64,000 nt of DNA from an uncultured Oscillospiraceae bacterium. GTDB lineage: Bacteria > Bacillota > Clostridia > Oscillospirales > Ruminococcaceae. The number at the start of each line of letters is the position of its first letter. Position 1 is the stretch's first letter. Of this stretch, positions 8,714 through 16,258 are shown in pieces. The notes beneath the pieces were generated by a model. That model was not told the DNA's origin and did not search any database. It saw only the letters and a program-made list of their open reading frames with translations. The translations under genes were made by a program, and so were the position numbers. The stretch lies in NCBI GenBank assembly GCA_910586535.1, contig CAJUHS010000002.1, positions 230,119-294,118 on the forward strand, given 5' to 3'.

Positions 8714-9676
8714 ATGGTACTGTCATTTGCCTTGCTTATTGCAGGGTTTGTTCTTCTTGTAAAAGGCGCGGACTTTTTTGTGGACGGAAGCTCGTCAATA
8801 GCAAAACTGCTTAAAATACCATCAATAGTTATAGGTCTTACTATCGTTGCTTTCGGCACAAGCGCTCCGGAAGCCGCTGTAAGCATTATCGCCGGCATTG
8901 AAAAGTCCAACGATATCGCTGTGGGAAACGTTATAGGCTCGAATATGTTCAACCTGCTCGTTGTCCTCGGAGTAAGCGCAGCTATCAAACCAGTACAGAT
9001 AAAGGGACAGATAATTGCTAAGGAGTATCCGTTCATGCTTATAGCTACCGCTCTGCTCATGGTTATGTCCTACGACGCTGTACTCGGCGGCGGAAGCAGT
9101 AACGTTATTACACGGGGCGACGCTATCATTCTTTTGCTCTTTATGGGGATATTCCTGTTTTCTGTCATATCCTCGGCTCTCCGCAGCCGCAAGGAAAGCA
9201 TAGAAAGCGGCGAGGACGATATTCCCTCTTACGGAGTCGGAAAAAGCCTGCTGTTTACAATAGGCGGTCTTGCGGGTATAATTATCGGCGGTCAGGTCGT
9301 TGTTGACAGCGCAAGCGACATTGCCGTACGCTTCGGAATGAGCCAGACCCTTGTAGGGCTTACAATAGTAGCGATAGGAACCTCCCTTCCGGAGCTTGTC
9401 ACAAGCATTGTGGCGGCAAAAAAGGGAGAAAGCGATATCGCTATCGGAAACGTCGTCGGATCGAATATTTTCAACATTCTGTTTGTCCTGGCGACTTCCG
9501 CAGCTATTTCACCTATGAATATCAACGCCCAGTGTCTTACCGACCTGCTTATCCTCATGGCGGTTTCTCTTGGAACCTACGGCTTCTGTGTAACGAAAAA
9601 ACGCGTCAGCAGAGCCGAGGGAATAATCCTTGCTGTAGTCTATGTTATATACCTTGCTTATGCAATAATAAGATAA
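8714..9676 (+). CDS. Calcium/sodium antiporter of the CaCA superfamily (YrbG type)
   Basis: An integral membrane protein of about 320 residues with roughly ten hydrophobic segments. The two inverted alpha repeats that form the ion site are both clear: GTSAPEAAVS with GNVIGSNMFNLL, and GTSLPELVTS with GNVVGSNIFNIL. These define the YrbG-like branch of Na/Ca exchangers, which move calcium against sodium or protons across the cytoplasmic membrane. I chose the ATG at 8714 over the TTG at 8705 because AAAGGAAG sits at correct distance from the ATG and too close to the TTG. Confidence 0.92.
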   Translation: MVLSFALLIAGFVLLVKGADFFVDGSSSIAKLLKIPSIVIGLTIVAFGTSAPEAAVSIIAGIEKSNDIAVGNVIGSNMFNLLVVLGVSAAIKPVQIKGQIIAKEYPFMLIATALLMVMSYDAVLGGGSSNVITRGDAIILLLFMGIFLFSVISSALRSRKESIESGEDDIPSYGVGKSLLFTIGGLAGIIIGGQVVVDSASDIAVRFGMSQTLVGLTIVAIGTSLPELVTSIVAAKKGESDIAIGNVVGSNIFNILFVLATSAAISPMNINAQCLTDLLILMAVSLGTYGFCVTKKRVSRAEGIILAVVYVIYLAYAIIR

Positions 9677-9697
9677 CGTTTTGATAGGAACACAAAT

Positions 9698-10201
9698 ATG
9701 GAACTTTTATGCCAAATTATAAAAAAGCAGGTACTTCCGAATTTCATAAACCTGGAAACGGCAATAATGACCTATGACAGAAACGCGTTGGTATGCGGTT
9801 CTCCCGCTTGGAGATATGTCTACCATACCATTCATTCTGCTGATAAGTGGTTCTTTAATCCGTTTGTGTACACCGAGCCAGATTTTCACGAGGACAGTAT
9901 GGACAATCCCGACAACCCTTGTTCAGTGGAATTGAGTGACCAACAGCTTTTTGAGTACCTTTACGCTGTAAAGGATAAAACATTACAGTATATAGACGGT
10001 CTTACTGACGAAATGCTTCTTGAAAATCCCGAAAATTGTAAATATACACGTTTTGACCTTGTGCTGCGGCAGTTCAGGCATATTTCCCTGCACACGGGTA
10101 TGCTTAACGGTCTTACTGTTGAAAGGACGGGAAAATTTCCTATATTTATAGGCGGTGAGGACACGATAGACAAACTGAAAAACGGTCTTTTCGACGAATA
10201 A
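9698..10201 (+). CDS. DinB-like four-helix-bundle protein
   Basis: A protein of 167 residues that resembles the DinB/YfiT metal-binding helix-bundle superfamily. The expected histidines are visible: one in VYHTIHSADKW and two in RQFRHISLHTGML. DinB-like proteins often act as metal-dependent thiol transferases or are uncharacterised. An AGGAAC site precedes the ATG. It lies 21 bp after the exchanger gene and 32 bp before the pyridoxal-kinase gene, so it is probably in the same transcript. The substrate cannot be told. Confidence 0.7.
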   Translation: MELLCQIIKKQVLPNFINLETAIMTYDRNALVCGSPAWRYVYHTIHSADKWFFNPFVYTEPDFHEDSMDNPDNPCSVELSDQQLFEYLYAVKDKTLQYIDGLTDEMLLENPENCKYTRFDLVLRQFRHISLHTGMLNGLTVERTGKFPIFIGGEDTIDKLKNGLFDE

Positions 10202-10233
10202 CAAAATCTTATCCTCTAAAGGAGTTTTTAAAT

Positions 10234-11094
10234 ATGTACAGCAGAACCGCCAAAGTTGCGGCGATTCACGACCTATCGGGCGTGGGAAGATGTTCTCTTA
10301 GCGTTATCCTGCCTACTTTGTCAGCGCAGGGTATTCAGGTGTGTCCCGTACCGACGGCAATTTTATCAGCCCACACAGGCGGATTCGGGGAGGTTGTTCT
10401 CCGCGACCTTACCGATTATATCTCCCCTGCTCTTGAACATTACAAACGGCTGAACTATAAATTTGACTGCGTATACAGCGGATTTCTCGCTTCCACTGAG
10501 CAGATAGACCATTGCCTTGAATTTTTTGAGTACTACAAGGACGCCCTAAAAGTTGTAGACCCAGTTATGGCGGACAACGGCAAGCCCTACAAGACCTGCA
10601 CTCACGAACTTTGCTCACGAATGGGCGAACTTGCAGCAATTGCGGATATTATCACACCCAACATAACAGAAGCGGCGATTCTTTTGAGAGAGAACCCTGT
10701 TCAGCCGGATACTGCAATGCAGAAAATAAAAAGCTATCTTGTAAGACTTTCGGAGCTTGGTCCGAAAATTGTAGTAATTACCAGCGTTTTTTCCGACGGA
10801 AAAGCTTACAATGTTGGGTACGACCGCGAACACAGCAAGTTCTGGCGTATCCCATACAATATGATAAACGCTCGATACCCCGGCACCGGAGACGTTTTTG
10901 CGTCTGTACTGACCGGCTCCATACTTCGCGGAGACAGTTTACCTATCGCAATGAACAGAGCCACCGCTTTCCTTGAAAGAGCGATAAAGACGACCTACAG
11001 TTATTCCACAGACACACGGGAGGGCATTATGCTGGAAAGCTGCCTTGATTTTCTTATAACTAACCCAACTCTTTGCGATTATGAGCAGATGTGA
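10234..11094 (+). CDS. Pyridoxamine/pyridoxal kinase, PfkB-like
   Basis: A protein of 286 residues, the usual length for PdxY/PdxK-type kinases that phosphorylate vitamin B6 vitamers. Features are the N-terminal IHDLSGVGRCSL motif, VVDPVMADNG with the substrate-side Asp, DIITPNITEA, and the ribokinase-family GTGDVF anion hole with the catalytic Asp near the C-terminus. The ATG follows AAAGGAG. The stop is separated from the trmL start by about a dozen bases. It would supply PLP for enzymes such as TrpB. I am sure of the family; whether the preferred vitamer is pyridoxal or pyridoxamine is not decided. Confidence 0.9.
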   Translation: MYSRTAKVAAIHDLSGVGRCSLSVILPTLSAQGIQVCPVPTAILSAHTGGFGEVVLRDLTDYISPALEHYKRLNYKFDCVYSGFLASTEQIDHCLEFFEYYKDALKVVDPVMADNGKPYKTCTHELCSRMGELAAIADIITPNITEAAILLRENPVQPDTAMQKIKSYLVRLSELGPKIVVITSVFSDGKAYNVGYDREHSKFWRIPYNMINARYPGTGDVFASVLTGSILRGDSLPIAMNRATAFLERAIKTTYSYSTDTREGIMLESCLDFLITNPTLCDYEQM

Positions 11095-11105
11095 GGTGTA
11101 ACGGC

Positions 11106-11600
11106 ATGAACCTTAACATTGTACTTGTCGAACCTCAGATACCCCAAAACACAGGGAATATTTCCAGAACCTGCGCTGTTACAGGGGCAAAGCTTCATCT
11201 TGTCAAACCTCTCGGATTCGAGGTCACGGACAAAAATCTGAAACGTGCCGGTCTGGATTACTGGAACGAACTGGATATTACCTACTATAACGATCTGGAG
11301 GATTTCTTTTACCAAAATAGCGGTAATTTTTACTATTTTACCACAAAGGGTAAAAATACATACAGCGATATAAAATTTCCCGACAACTGTTATCTTGTTT
11401 TCGGGCGCGAGGATGCAGGACTTCCTGAGCAGCTGCTTATTAAAAATCCCGAAAACTGTCTGAGGATTCCTATGCGCCCTCGTTTGAGAAGCCTGAATTT
11501 ATCAAATTCTGTGGCGATTGCCGTTTACGAAGTACTGAGGCAATGGGATTTCCCCGACCTTGCGGCGGAGGGAAAGCTTACACAATATAATTGGGAATAA
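11106..11600 (+). CDS. trmL: tRNA (cytidine(34)-2'-O)-methyltransferase TrmL
   Basis: A SPOUT-fold methyltransferase of about 164 residues that methylates the wobble ribose in some Leu tRNAs. It begins MNLNIVLVEPQIPQNTGN and contains the knotted SAM-binding segments FGREDAGLP and IPMRPRLRSLNLSNSVAIAV. I chose the ATG at 11106, which has GAGGTG seven bases upstream, over the ATG at 11091. The gene fits the family length and is packed between the kinase and DegV genes. Confidence 0.93.
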   Translation: MNLNIVLVEPQIPQNTGNISRTCAVTGAKLHLVKPLGFEVTDKNLKRAGLDYWNELDITYYNDLEDFFYQNSGNFYYFTTKGKNTYSDIKFPDNCYLVFGREDAGLPEQLLIKNPENCLRIPMRPRLRSLNLSNSVAIAVYEVLRQWDFPDLAAEGKLTQYNWE

Positions 11601-11633
11601 TTTTTGATTACAATAAAGAAAGGAAGCAACAAT

Positions 11634-12500
11634 ATGAGCAAGATCAAGCTAATGACCGACTCAGCTTCGGATATTCCGCAGGAGCTGGAGAAAAAATATG
11701 ACATACGTATCCTGCGTTTCCCTATTACACTCGGGGACAAGTCTTTCTACGACAGGGATTACGACAATCTGGAGTACTATAAAATGCTGAAAGAGTCAAA
11801 GGATTTCCCTACCCATGCGCAGATAACCGCATTTGAGTTTGAGGAGCTGTACAAGGAGTACTTCGATGATGGCTACGACGACCTTATTTATGTAGCGATA
11901 GCCTCTCTCGGCTCGGCTACCTACAGCAATGCGGTCATGGCGATAGACAATTTCTACGAAGTGAATCCCGATGCAAAAGGAAAATTTAACATTCATGTCA
12001 TTGATTCTGGAAACTACACTGGGGTTTACGGCTACCCGCTTATTCAGTCCGCTGAAAAAATTGAAAAAGGAGCAACAGCGGAAGAGGTTATCGCCTATAT
12101 GCAGGACTGGCTTGCAAACGCTGAGGTGCATTTCGGCTGCTACACCCTTGAATTTGTAAAGCGTTCGGGTCGTGTCAGCACCGCTGCCGCTTTCGTGGGA
12201 GAGCTTATGGGGCTTCGTCCCGTTATACAGATAAAAAAGGGCGTTTCCACCACCGATGCAAAGGTTCGAGGTGACAAGGCTGTAATACCCAAAGTGGTTG
12301 AAATAACCGCAAACAGGATAATTCCTCAAACTCCCTATTGCCTTGTGTACGCCGACAACGACGAACAAGAAAAGGAGCTTGCAAAGGAACTGACAAAAAA
12401 GTTGGGTTACCCACCCGAAATGTCTTTCAGAATAGGCGGTGTAATCGCGGCAAATGCGGGTCCCGACCTTGTGGGGGCTTTCTTTAAGGGTAAAGATTAA
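11634..12500 (+). CDS. DegV family fatty-acid-binding protein
   Basis: A protein of about 288 residues of the DegV/FakB family, which binds single fatty acids and can present them to the kinase FakA for phosphorylation. It starts KIKLMTDSASDIP, the hallmark DegV opening. It also has THAQITAFEFEELY for the fatty-acid tunnel, and GNYTGVYG and KRSGRVSTAAAFVG further on. The ATG at 11634 follows AAAGGAAG and is preferred over the upstream TTG. A strong terminator follows directly, so this closes the cluster. Confidence 0.93.
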   Translation: MSKIKLMTDSASDIPQELEKKYDIRILRFPITLGDKSFYDRDYDNLEYYKMLKESKDFPTHAQITAFEFEELYKEYFDDGYDDLIYVAIASLGSATYSNAVMAIDNFYEVNPDAKGKFNIHVIDSGNYTGVYGYPLIQSAEKIEKGATAEEVIAYMQDWLANAEVHFGCYTLEFVKRSGRVSTAAAFVGELMGLRPVIQIKKGVSTTDAKVRGDKAVIPKVVEITANRIIPQTPYCLVYADNDEQEKELAKELTKKLGYPPEMSFRIGGVIAANAGPDLVGAFFKGKD

Positions 12501-12505
12501 AAAAT

Positions 12506-12540
12506 GGCATTGCCGTATTTGAGCGGCAATGCCTTTCTTT
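12506..12540 (+). terminator. Intrinsic terminator after degV
   Basis: A perfect 10-bp stem GGCATTGCCG / CGGCAATGCC (12506-12515 and 12524-12533) with an 8-nt loop is followed by TTTCTTTATTT. Confidence 0.85.
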
Positions 12541-12905
12541 ATTTCACACGAACTGTCGTATCCCCGACTATGATCTTTTTTACCGAATCAACGTCAATAA
12601 TTTCATCAACCCTGTAGTGGGTATGATCTTTTTTTAATCACTGCTGTAACGTAATTCTCACTGCCTGCTTCGGAAAAATCATCAGGAACGTAATGAGAAA
12701 ACAAATCGTAAAAATCAATCTTCATAAACAATTCCTCTTTCCGTAAGTATTTTTTCAGTCTGGCTCTCGCCCGAAAAAGCCTTGTTTTTGCCGCATTTTC
12801 GGTAATGCCAAGCTCATTGGCTGTTTCTTTCAGCGTATGGCAATAATAGTACGTTTCAACCAGAATTTTCCTGTCTGAGTACTCCAATTGATCTATAACT
12901 TCGAC
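12539..12905 (-). pseudogene. Relic of an ECF sigma factor fused to a frameshifted small ORF
   Basis: The minus strand encodes a sigma-70 region 4 (VEVIDQLEYSDRKILVET then LKETANELGITENAAKTRLF), but region 2 is gone and a stop lies just upstream. The frame runs without a stop into MKIDFYDLFSHYVPDDF, which has its own ribosome binding site and ATG at 12725. That second frame ends early, but removing one A from a run of seven (T7 on the plus strand at about 12630-12636) extends it to a stop at 12539, with EIIDVDSVKKIIVGD in the new frame. This looks like a decayed sigma/anti-sigma-type locus. The 160 bp between the relic and the pyrB promoter holds short palindromes (CCCCTATCAAGGGG, CCACGTGG) but no gene. 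Confidence 0.7.
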
Positions 12906-13060
12906 AAGATAGCCCCTATCAAGGGGTGGTTAAAATACGATTATATCTACCCAGCCCCTCGGAGTGCTATGCAAATGTAAAATTTATTGTATTTAACAAT
13001 GAGGGACTCTGCCCACGTGGACTCCCCGCTAAAAATTTATTAAAGTTTTTCGTCAAGGTA

Positions 13061-13089
13061 TTGAATTTTTTCCTAAAATCTGATAAAAT
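13061..13089 (+). promoter_or_regulatory. Promoter of pyrB
   Basis: TTGAAT at 13061-13066, a 17-bp spacer and TAAAAT at 13084-13089. Transcription near 13096 leaves too little room for the ATG at 13098 and supports the start at 13122. No PyrR-type attenuator is visible in the short leader. Confidence 0.65.
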
Positions 13090-13121
13090 ATTATAGTATG
13101 TTTTTGAAAGGCGGCTTTTGT

Positions 13122-14204
13122 ATGGTTTCGGAATTTACCAATCTTATCGACTTAAACGATATGCCAGTATCGTTGTGGAACGAGGTTCTTGCTCTCGGCT
13201 CGGAAATATGCGATTCTCCCGAAAAGTATTCCCGCGCGTGCGAGGGAAAAATCATGGCTACCCTCTTTTATGAGCCGTCCACACGTACCCAAATGTCATT
13301 TCAAACGGCTATGCTGAAGCTTGGAGGTACTATTATCGGATTTGACAACCCCGCCACCTCTTCTGTTGCAAAAGGCGAAAACCTAAAGGATACCACAAAA
13401 ATCGTATCGGGATACGCCGATATAATGGTAATGCGCCACCCGAAAGAGGGTTCTGCAAAGGCTGCCGCCCTTACAGCAGAGTGTCCCATAATCAATGCGG
13501 GAGACGGAGGGCACCTCCACCCTACCCAGACACTTACCGACCTGCTTACTCTTTCAAAGGAAAAGGGACGGCTCAGCGGTCTTACCGTAGGACTCTGCGG
13601 CGACCTGAAAAACGGCAGAACTGTGCATTCTCTCTGCAAAGCGCTGTCATGCTATCCGGATAATAAATTCGTGCTTATTTCGACTCCCGAGCTGAGACTG
13701 CCTTTCTACATAAAGGATATTCTTAACGCCTGCGGCTGTCCGTTCAAAGAGGTCAACTCCATTGAAGAAGCCATAGGCAGTCTGGACGTGCTCTATATGA
13801 CGCGTATCCAGCGGGAACGGTTTTCTTCTCCCGAAGAATACGAAAAACAAAAGGACGTATACAAGCTTGACAAAGCAAAAATGGCAAAGGCAAAGCCTGA
13901 TCTCTGCGTGCTTCACCCTCTGCCGCGAGTTGACGAAATTGCCATAGACGTTGACGACGACCCGCGCGCTCTGTATTTCAAGCAGGCAAAATACGGAATG
14001 TACGTCCGCATGGCGCTAATAATTACGGTACTGAAAAATGAAAGCCCAACACCGCTTCTTACAGGAAAGATATCGGCAGGAAACGTCTGCACTAATCCGA
14101 ACTGCATTACCCAATCCGAATATTATCTTCCCAAAAGTTTCCGCGGAAACGGCGATACTCTTGAATGCGAATACTGCGATGAACGCTTCCTGCAAACACA
14201 TTAA
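13122..14204 (+). CDS. pyrB: Aspartate carbamoyltransferase with C-terminal PyrI-like zinc domain
   Basis: About 360 residues. The first ~310 are a complete PyrB catalytic chain, condensing carbamoyl phosphate and aspartate in pyrimidine synthesis: carbamoyl-phosphate loop STRTQMSF, then HPTQT and HPLPRVDEI. The remaining ~45 residues carry Cys323, Cys328, Cys349 and Cys352 in a CX4C-X20-CX2C pattern. NCITQSE and LECEYCDERF closely match the zinc domain of the regulatory chain PyrI (CX4C-X22-CX2C in E. coli). The nucleotide-binding allosteric domain of PyrI is absent. I chose the ATG at 13122 with AAGGCGG upstream. No separate pyrI or other pyr genes are nearby. Confidence 0.92.
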   Translation: MVSEFTNLIDLNDMPVSLWNEVLALGSEICDSPEKYSRACEGKIMATLFYEPSTRTQMSFQTAMLKLGGTIIGFDNPATSSVAKGENLKDTTKIVSGYADIMVMRHPKEGSAKAAALTAECPIINAGDGGHLHPTQTLTDLLTLSKEKGRLSGLTVGLCGDLKNGRTVHSLCKALSCYPDNKFVLISTPELRLPFYIKDILNACGCPFKEVNSIEEAIGSLDVLYMTRIQRERFSSPEEYEKQKDVYKLDKAKMAKAKPDLCVLHPLPRVDEIAIDVDDDPRALYFKQAKYGMYVRMALIITVLKNESPTPLLTGKISAGNVCTNPNCITQSEYYLPKSFRGNGDTLECEYCDERFLQTH

Positions 14205-14221
14205 AGGTTAAAGGTGTTTAT

Positions 14222-14422
14222 ATGAAAAGTATTAAGGTAACTCTGGCTGGAATCGTTGTCATTCTTGCAAGCCTGTTCTTTATGTGCATAGTTATCGTAA
14301 ATCACGGCGGAGGTCCTGACGGACTTGCTCTCGGGTTGTTTATTTCGGGGATCATAATATGTATTATCGGCCTGTTTTTCGTTCACGATAACGGAGATGA
14401 CGAAAACAACGGCAAGAAATGA
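14222..14422 (+). CDS. Small two-span membrane protein
   Basis: A 66-residue protein with hydrophobic segments at about residues 5-27 and 36-54, joined by a Gly-rich turn and followed by an acidic tail. An AAAGGTG site precedes the ATG, which lies 17 bp after pyrB, and a hairpin terminator follows. I do not recognise a family; it is probably co-transcribed with pyrB. Confidence 0.6.
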   Translation: MKSIKVTLAGIVVILASLFFMCIVIVNHGGGPDGLALGLFISGIIICIIGLFFVHDNGDDENNGKK

Positions 14423-14452
14423 ACAAAGCTTTTACCCGAATATATAAAAGAA

Positions 14453-14484
14453 AAGACTCCGTTTTCCGGAGAAAACAGAGTCTT
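14453..14484. terminator. Bidirectional terminator
   Basis: AAGACTCCGTTTTC pairs with GAAAACAGAGTCTT around a short loop. It sits between two convergent genes and can serve both. Confidence 0.7.
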
Positions 14485-14513
14485 GGCTTTGTTACTGTAT
14501 ACTGTATATCAAA

Positions 14514-14744
14514 TCAGTCAACAATGAACTCCTTGATCTGAGCAAAAAACTCGGAAGCGTCATCGGTGTGAGCTTCAAGCTTAATCGGCTTAGAGAGATC
14601 AAGGCTGAAAATACCCATAATTGACTTAGCGTCTACTGCGTATCTTCCCGAAATAAGGTCAACGTCATAATCGCACTGAGATACGACCGTCACAAAGCTC
14701 TTGACATCGTTGATAGTACCCAACATTACTGTAGTCTTGTTCAT
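14514..14744 (-). CDS. HPr-like phosphocarrier-family protein without the phospho-histidine
   Basis: A 76-residue protein with the HPr fold length and the regulatory-serine region (DAKSIMGIFSLDLSKPI matches the HPr stretch around Ser46). The N-terminal GIHARP segment carrying the phosphoryl histidine is absent; the corresponding region reads GTINDVKSFV. It therefore cannot work as a normal PTS phosphocarrier through His15. A Crh-like regulatory role through the serine is possible but unproven. The ATG at 14744 follows GGAGGG; the longer frame upstream has no ribosome binding site and contains the promoter. Confidence 0.8.
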   Translation of the reverse strand: MNKTTVMLGTINDVKSFVTVVSQCDYDVDLISGRYAVDAKSIMGIFSLDLSKPIKLEAHTDDASEFFAQIKEFIVD

Positions 14745-14792
14745 AATTTGTCCCTCCAAATAATGAGAATTTTTACCTATCGGTATGTATAT

Positions 14793-14821
14793 AGCATAGC
14801 AGTTTTGTTCCGGTAAGTCAA
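14793..14821 (-). promoter_or_regulatory. Promoter of the HPr-like gene
   Basis: On the minus strand TTGACT (14821-14816), a 17-bp spacer and TATGCT (14798-14793), about 50 bp before the start. Confidence 0.65.
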
Positions 14822-14924
14822 GAGAATTTTCAAAACTTTTTTTGAATTGTATATTTATATGCATTGGGGGACAGTTATTCCATAAAGCCTTTTGTTATAT
14901 TTCACAAATTTTACGGTGGTTTTT

Positions 14925-16229
14925 ATGAAAATTTACTTTATAACCTTTGGCTGCAAAGTCAATCTTTACGAAACGGAAAACATAAAACAGAACTTTTCCG
15001 CCGGCGGATACGATACCGCCGCCTCAGAAGCCGAAGCGGACGCTTTTCTCATTAACTCCTGCACCGTCACCGAAAGCAGCGACAAAAAGCTGAAAAAAGA
15101 AATTAGACGGCTTAAAAGGATGTATCCCGATACAATAGTCATACTGACTGGCTGTTTCCCGCAGGCGTTTGCCGATAAAGCTGCGGCGCTTTCCGGAGCG
15201 GATATTGTTACGGGTACGAAAGACCGCGCCGCCCTGCCCGACCTGTTTTCCCGCTTTTTGGAGGATAGGCGGCGAATGTTAAGCGTTATTCCGTACCAGC
15301 GGAACGAATCCTTTGAAAACATGGCAAACACAGGCTACGACTTTAACACACGGGCTTTCGTGAAAATTCAGGACGGCTGCAATATGTTCTGCTCCTACTG
15401 CATTATTCCCCATTCAAGGGGTGGCTTCCGCTCAAAACCGCTTGAGGACATAGTTTCCGAGGTCTCCGCTCTTGCGGAGGCAGGATACAAAGAGGTCGTA
15501 CTGACGGGTATAAATCTTTCCTTTTACGGCGTGGACTTGGGTCTGAGGCTTGTAGATGCAATCGAATCGGTCTGCGGCATTGACGGGATAGAACGTGTAA
15601 GGCTCGGCTCTATTGAACCGGAAGTCATTTCCGACACTGACGTTAAACGTTTAGCCGAGCAAAAAAAGCTTTGCTCCCAGTTCCATCTGTCTCTCCAAAG
15701 CGGTTGCGGCAAGACACTGAAAGCTATGAACAGACGGTATGACCCAGCACAGTATGAAAGTATTGTAAATTTATTGAGAACAAATTTCGATAACTGTTCA
15801 ATAACTACGGATATAATGGTGGGATTTCCAGGCGAGACCGATGGGGACTTTGCGGAGTCAATACGATTTGCCGAGACTATTGGCTTTGCAAAAGCACACA
15901 TTTTCGCATACTCGCGGCGAAAAGGCACTCCCGCTGCGGAAATGGCGGGACAGATACCCGAAGCTGTCAAGCGCTCACGCGCCGCAGAAATGGCAAAGAC
16001 TATGAACAAATGCCGCGAAAGATTCTTGCAAAGTCAGGTGGGGACGGTTGCTCCGGTACTTTTTGAGCGGGAAAAAAACGACGGTATGCCCCACGGCTAC
16101 ACGCCGAATTACACTCAAGTAAAAATTTCAAAAAAAAATCACAATATTAGTTTGCGTAATTCCATTTTTTATGTTAAAATAATAGGAATAGGCAACGACT
16201 GCTGTTTAGGAGAAATTATTGCACAGTAA
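14925..16229 (+). CDS. mtaB: tRNA t6A37 methylthiotransferase MtaB
   Basis: About 434 residues; a radical-SAM enzyme that converts t6A37 to ms2t6A37 in tRNAs reading ANN codons. The N-terminal UPF0004 domain begins KIYFITFGCKVN with cluster cysteines in GCKVN, INSCTVTE and TGCFPQ. The radical-SAM CxxxCxxC is CNMFCSYC, followed by IIPHSRG. GYKEVVLTGINLSFYG and QSGCGKTLKAMNR are family motifs. A TRAM-like tail ends the protein. The ATG at 14925 has GGTGG upstream. purL starts 29 bp downstream. Confidence 0.95.
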   Translation: MKIYFITFGCKVNLYETENIKQNFSAGGYDTAASEAEADAFLINSCTVTESSDKKLKKEIRRLKRMYPDTIVILTGCFPQAFADKAAALSGADIVTGTKDRAALPDLFSRFLEDRRRMLSVIPYQRNESFENMANTGYDFNTRAFVKIQDGCNMFCSYCIIPHSRGGFRSKPLEDIVSEVSALAEAGYKEVVLTGINLSFYGVDLGLRLVDAIESVCGIDGIERVRLGSIEPEVISDTDVKRLAEQKKLCSQFHLSLQSGCGKTLKAMNRRYDPAQYESIVNLLRTNFDNCSITTDIMVGFPGETDGDFAESIRFAETIGFAKAHIFAYSRRKGTPAAEMAGQIPEAVKRSRAAEMAKTMNKCRERFLQSQVGTVAPVLFEREKNDGMPHGYTPNYTQVKISKKNHNISLRNSIFYVKIIGIGNDCCLGEIIAQ

Positions 16230-16258
16230 AGTTTTATCATGATAAGGAGAGTAAAATT

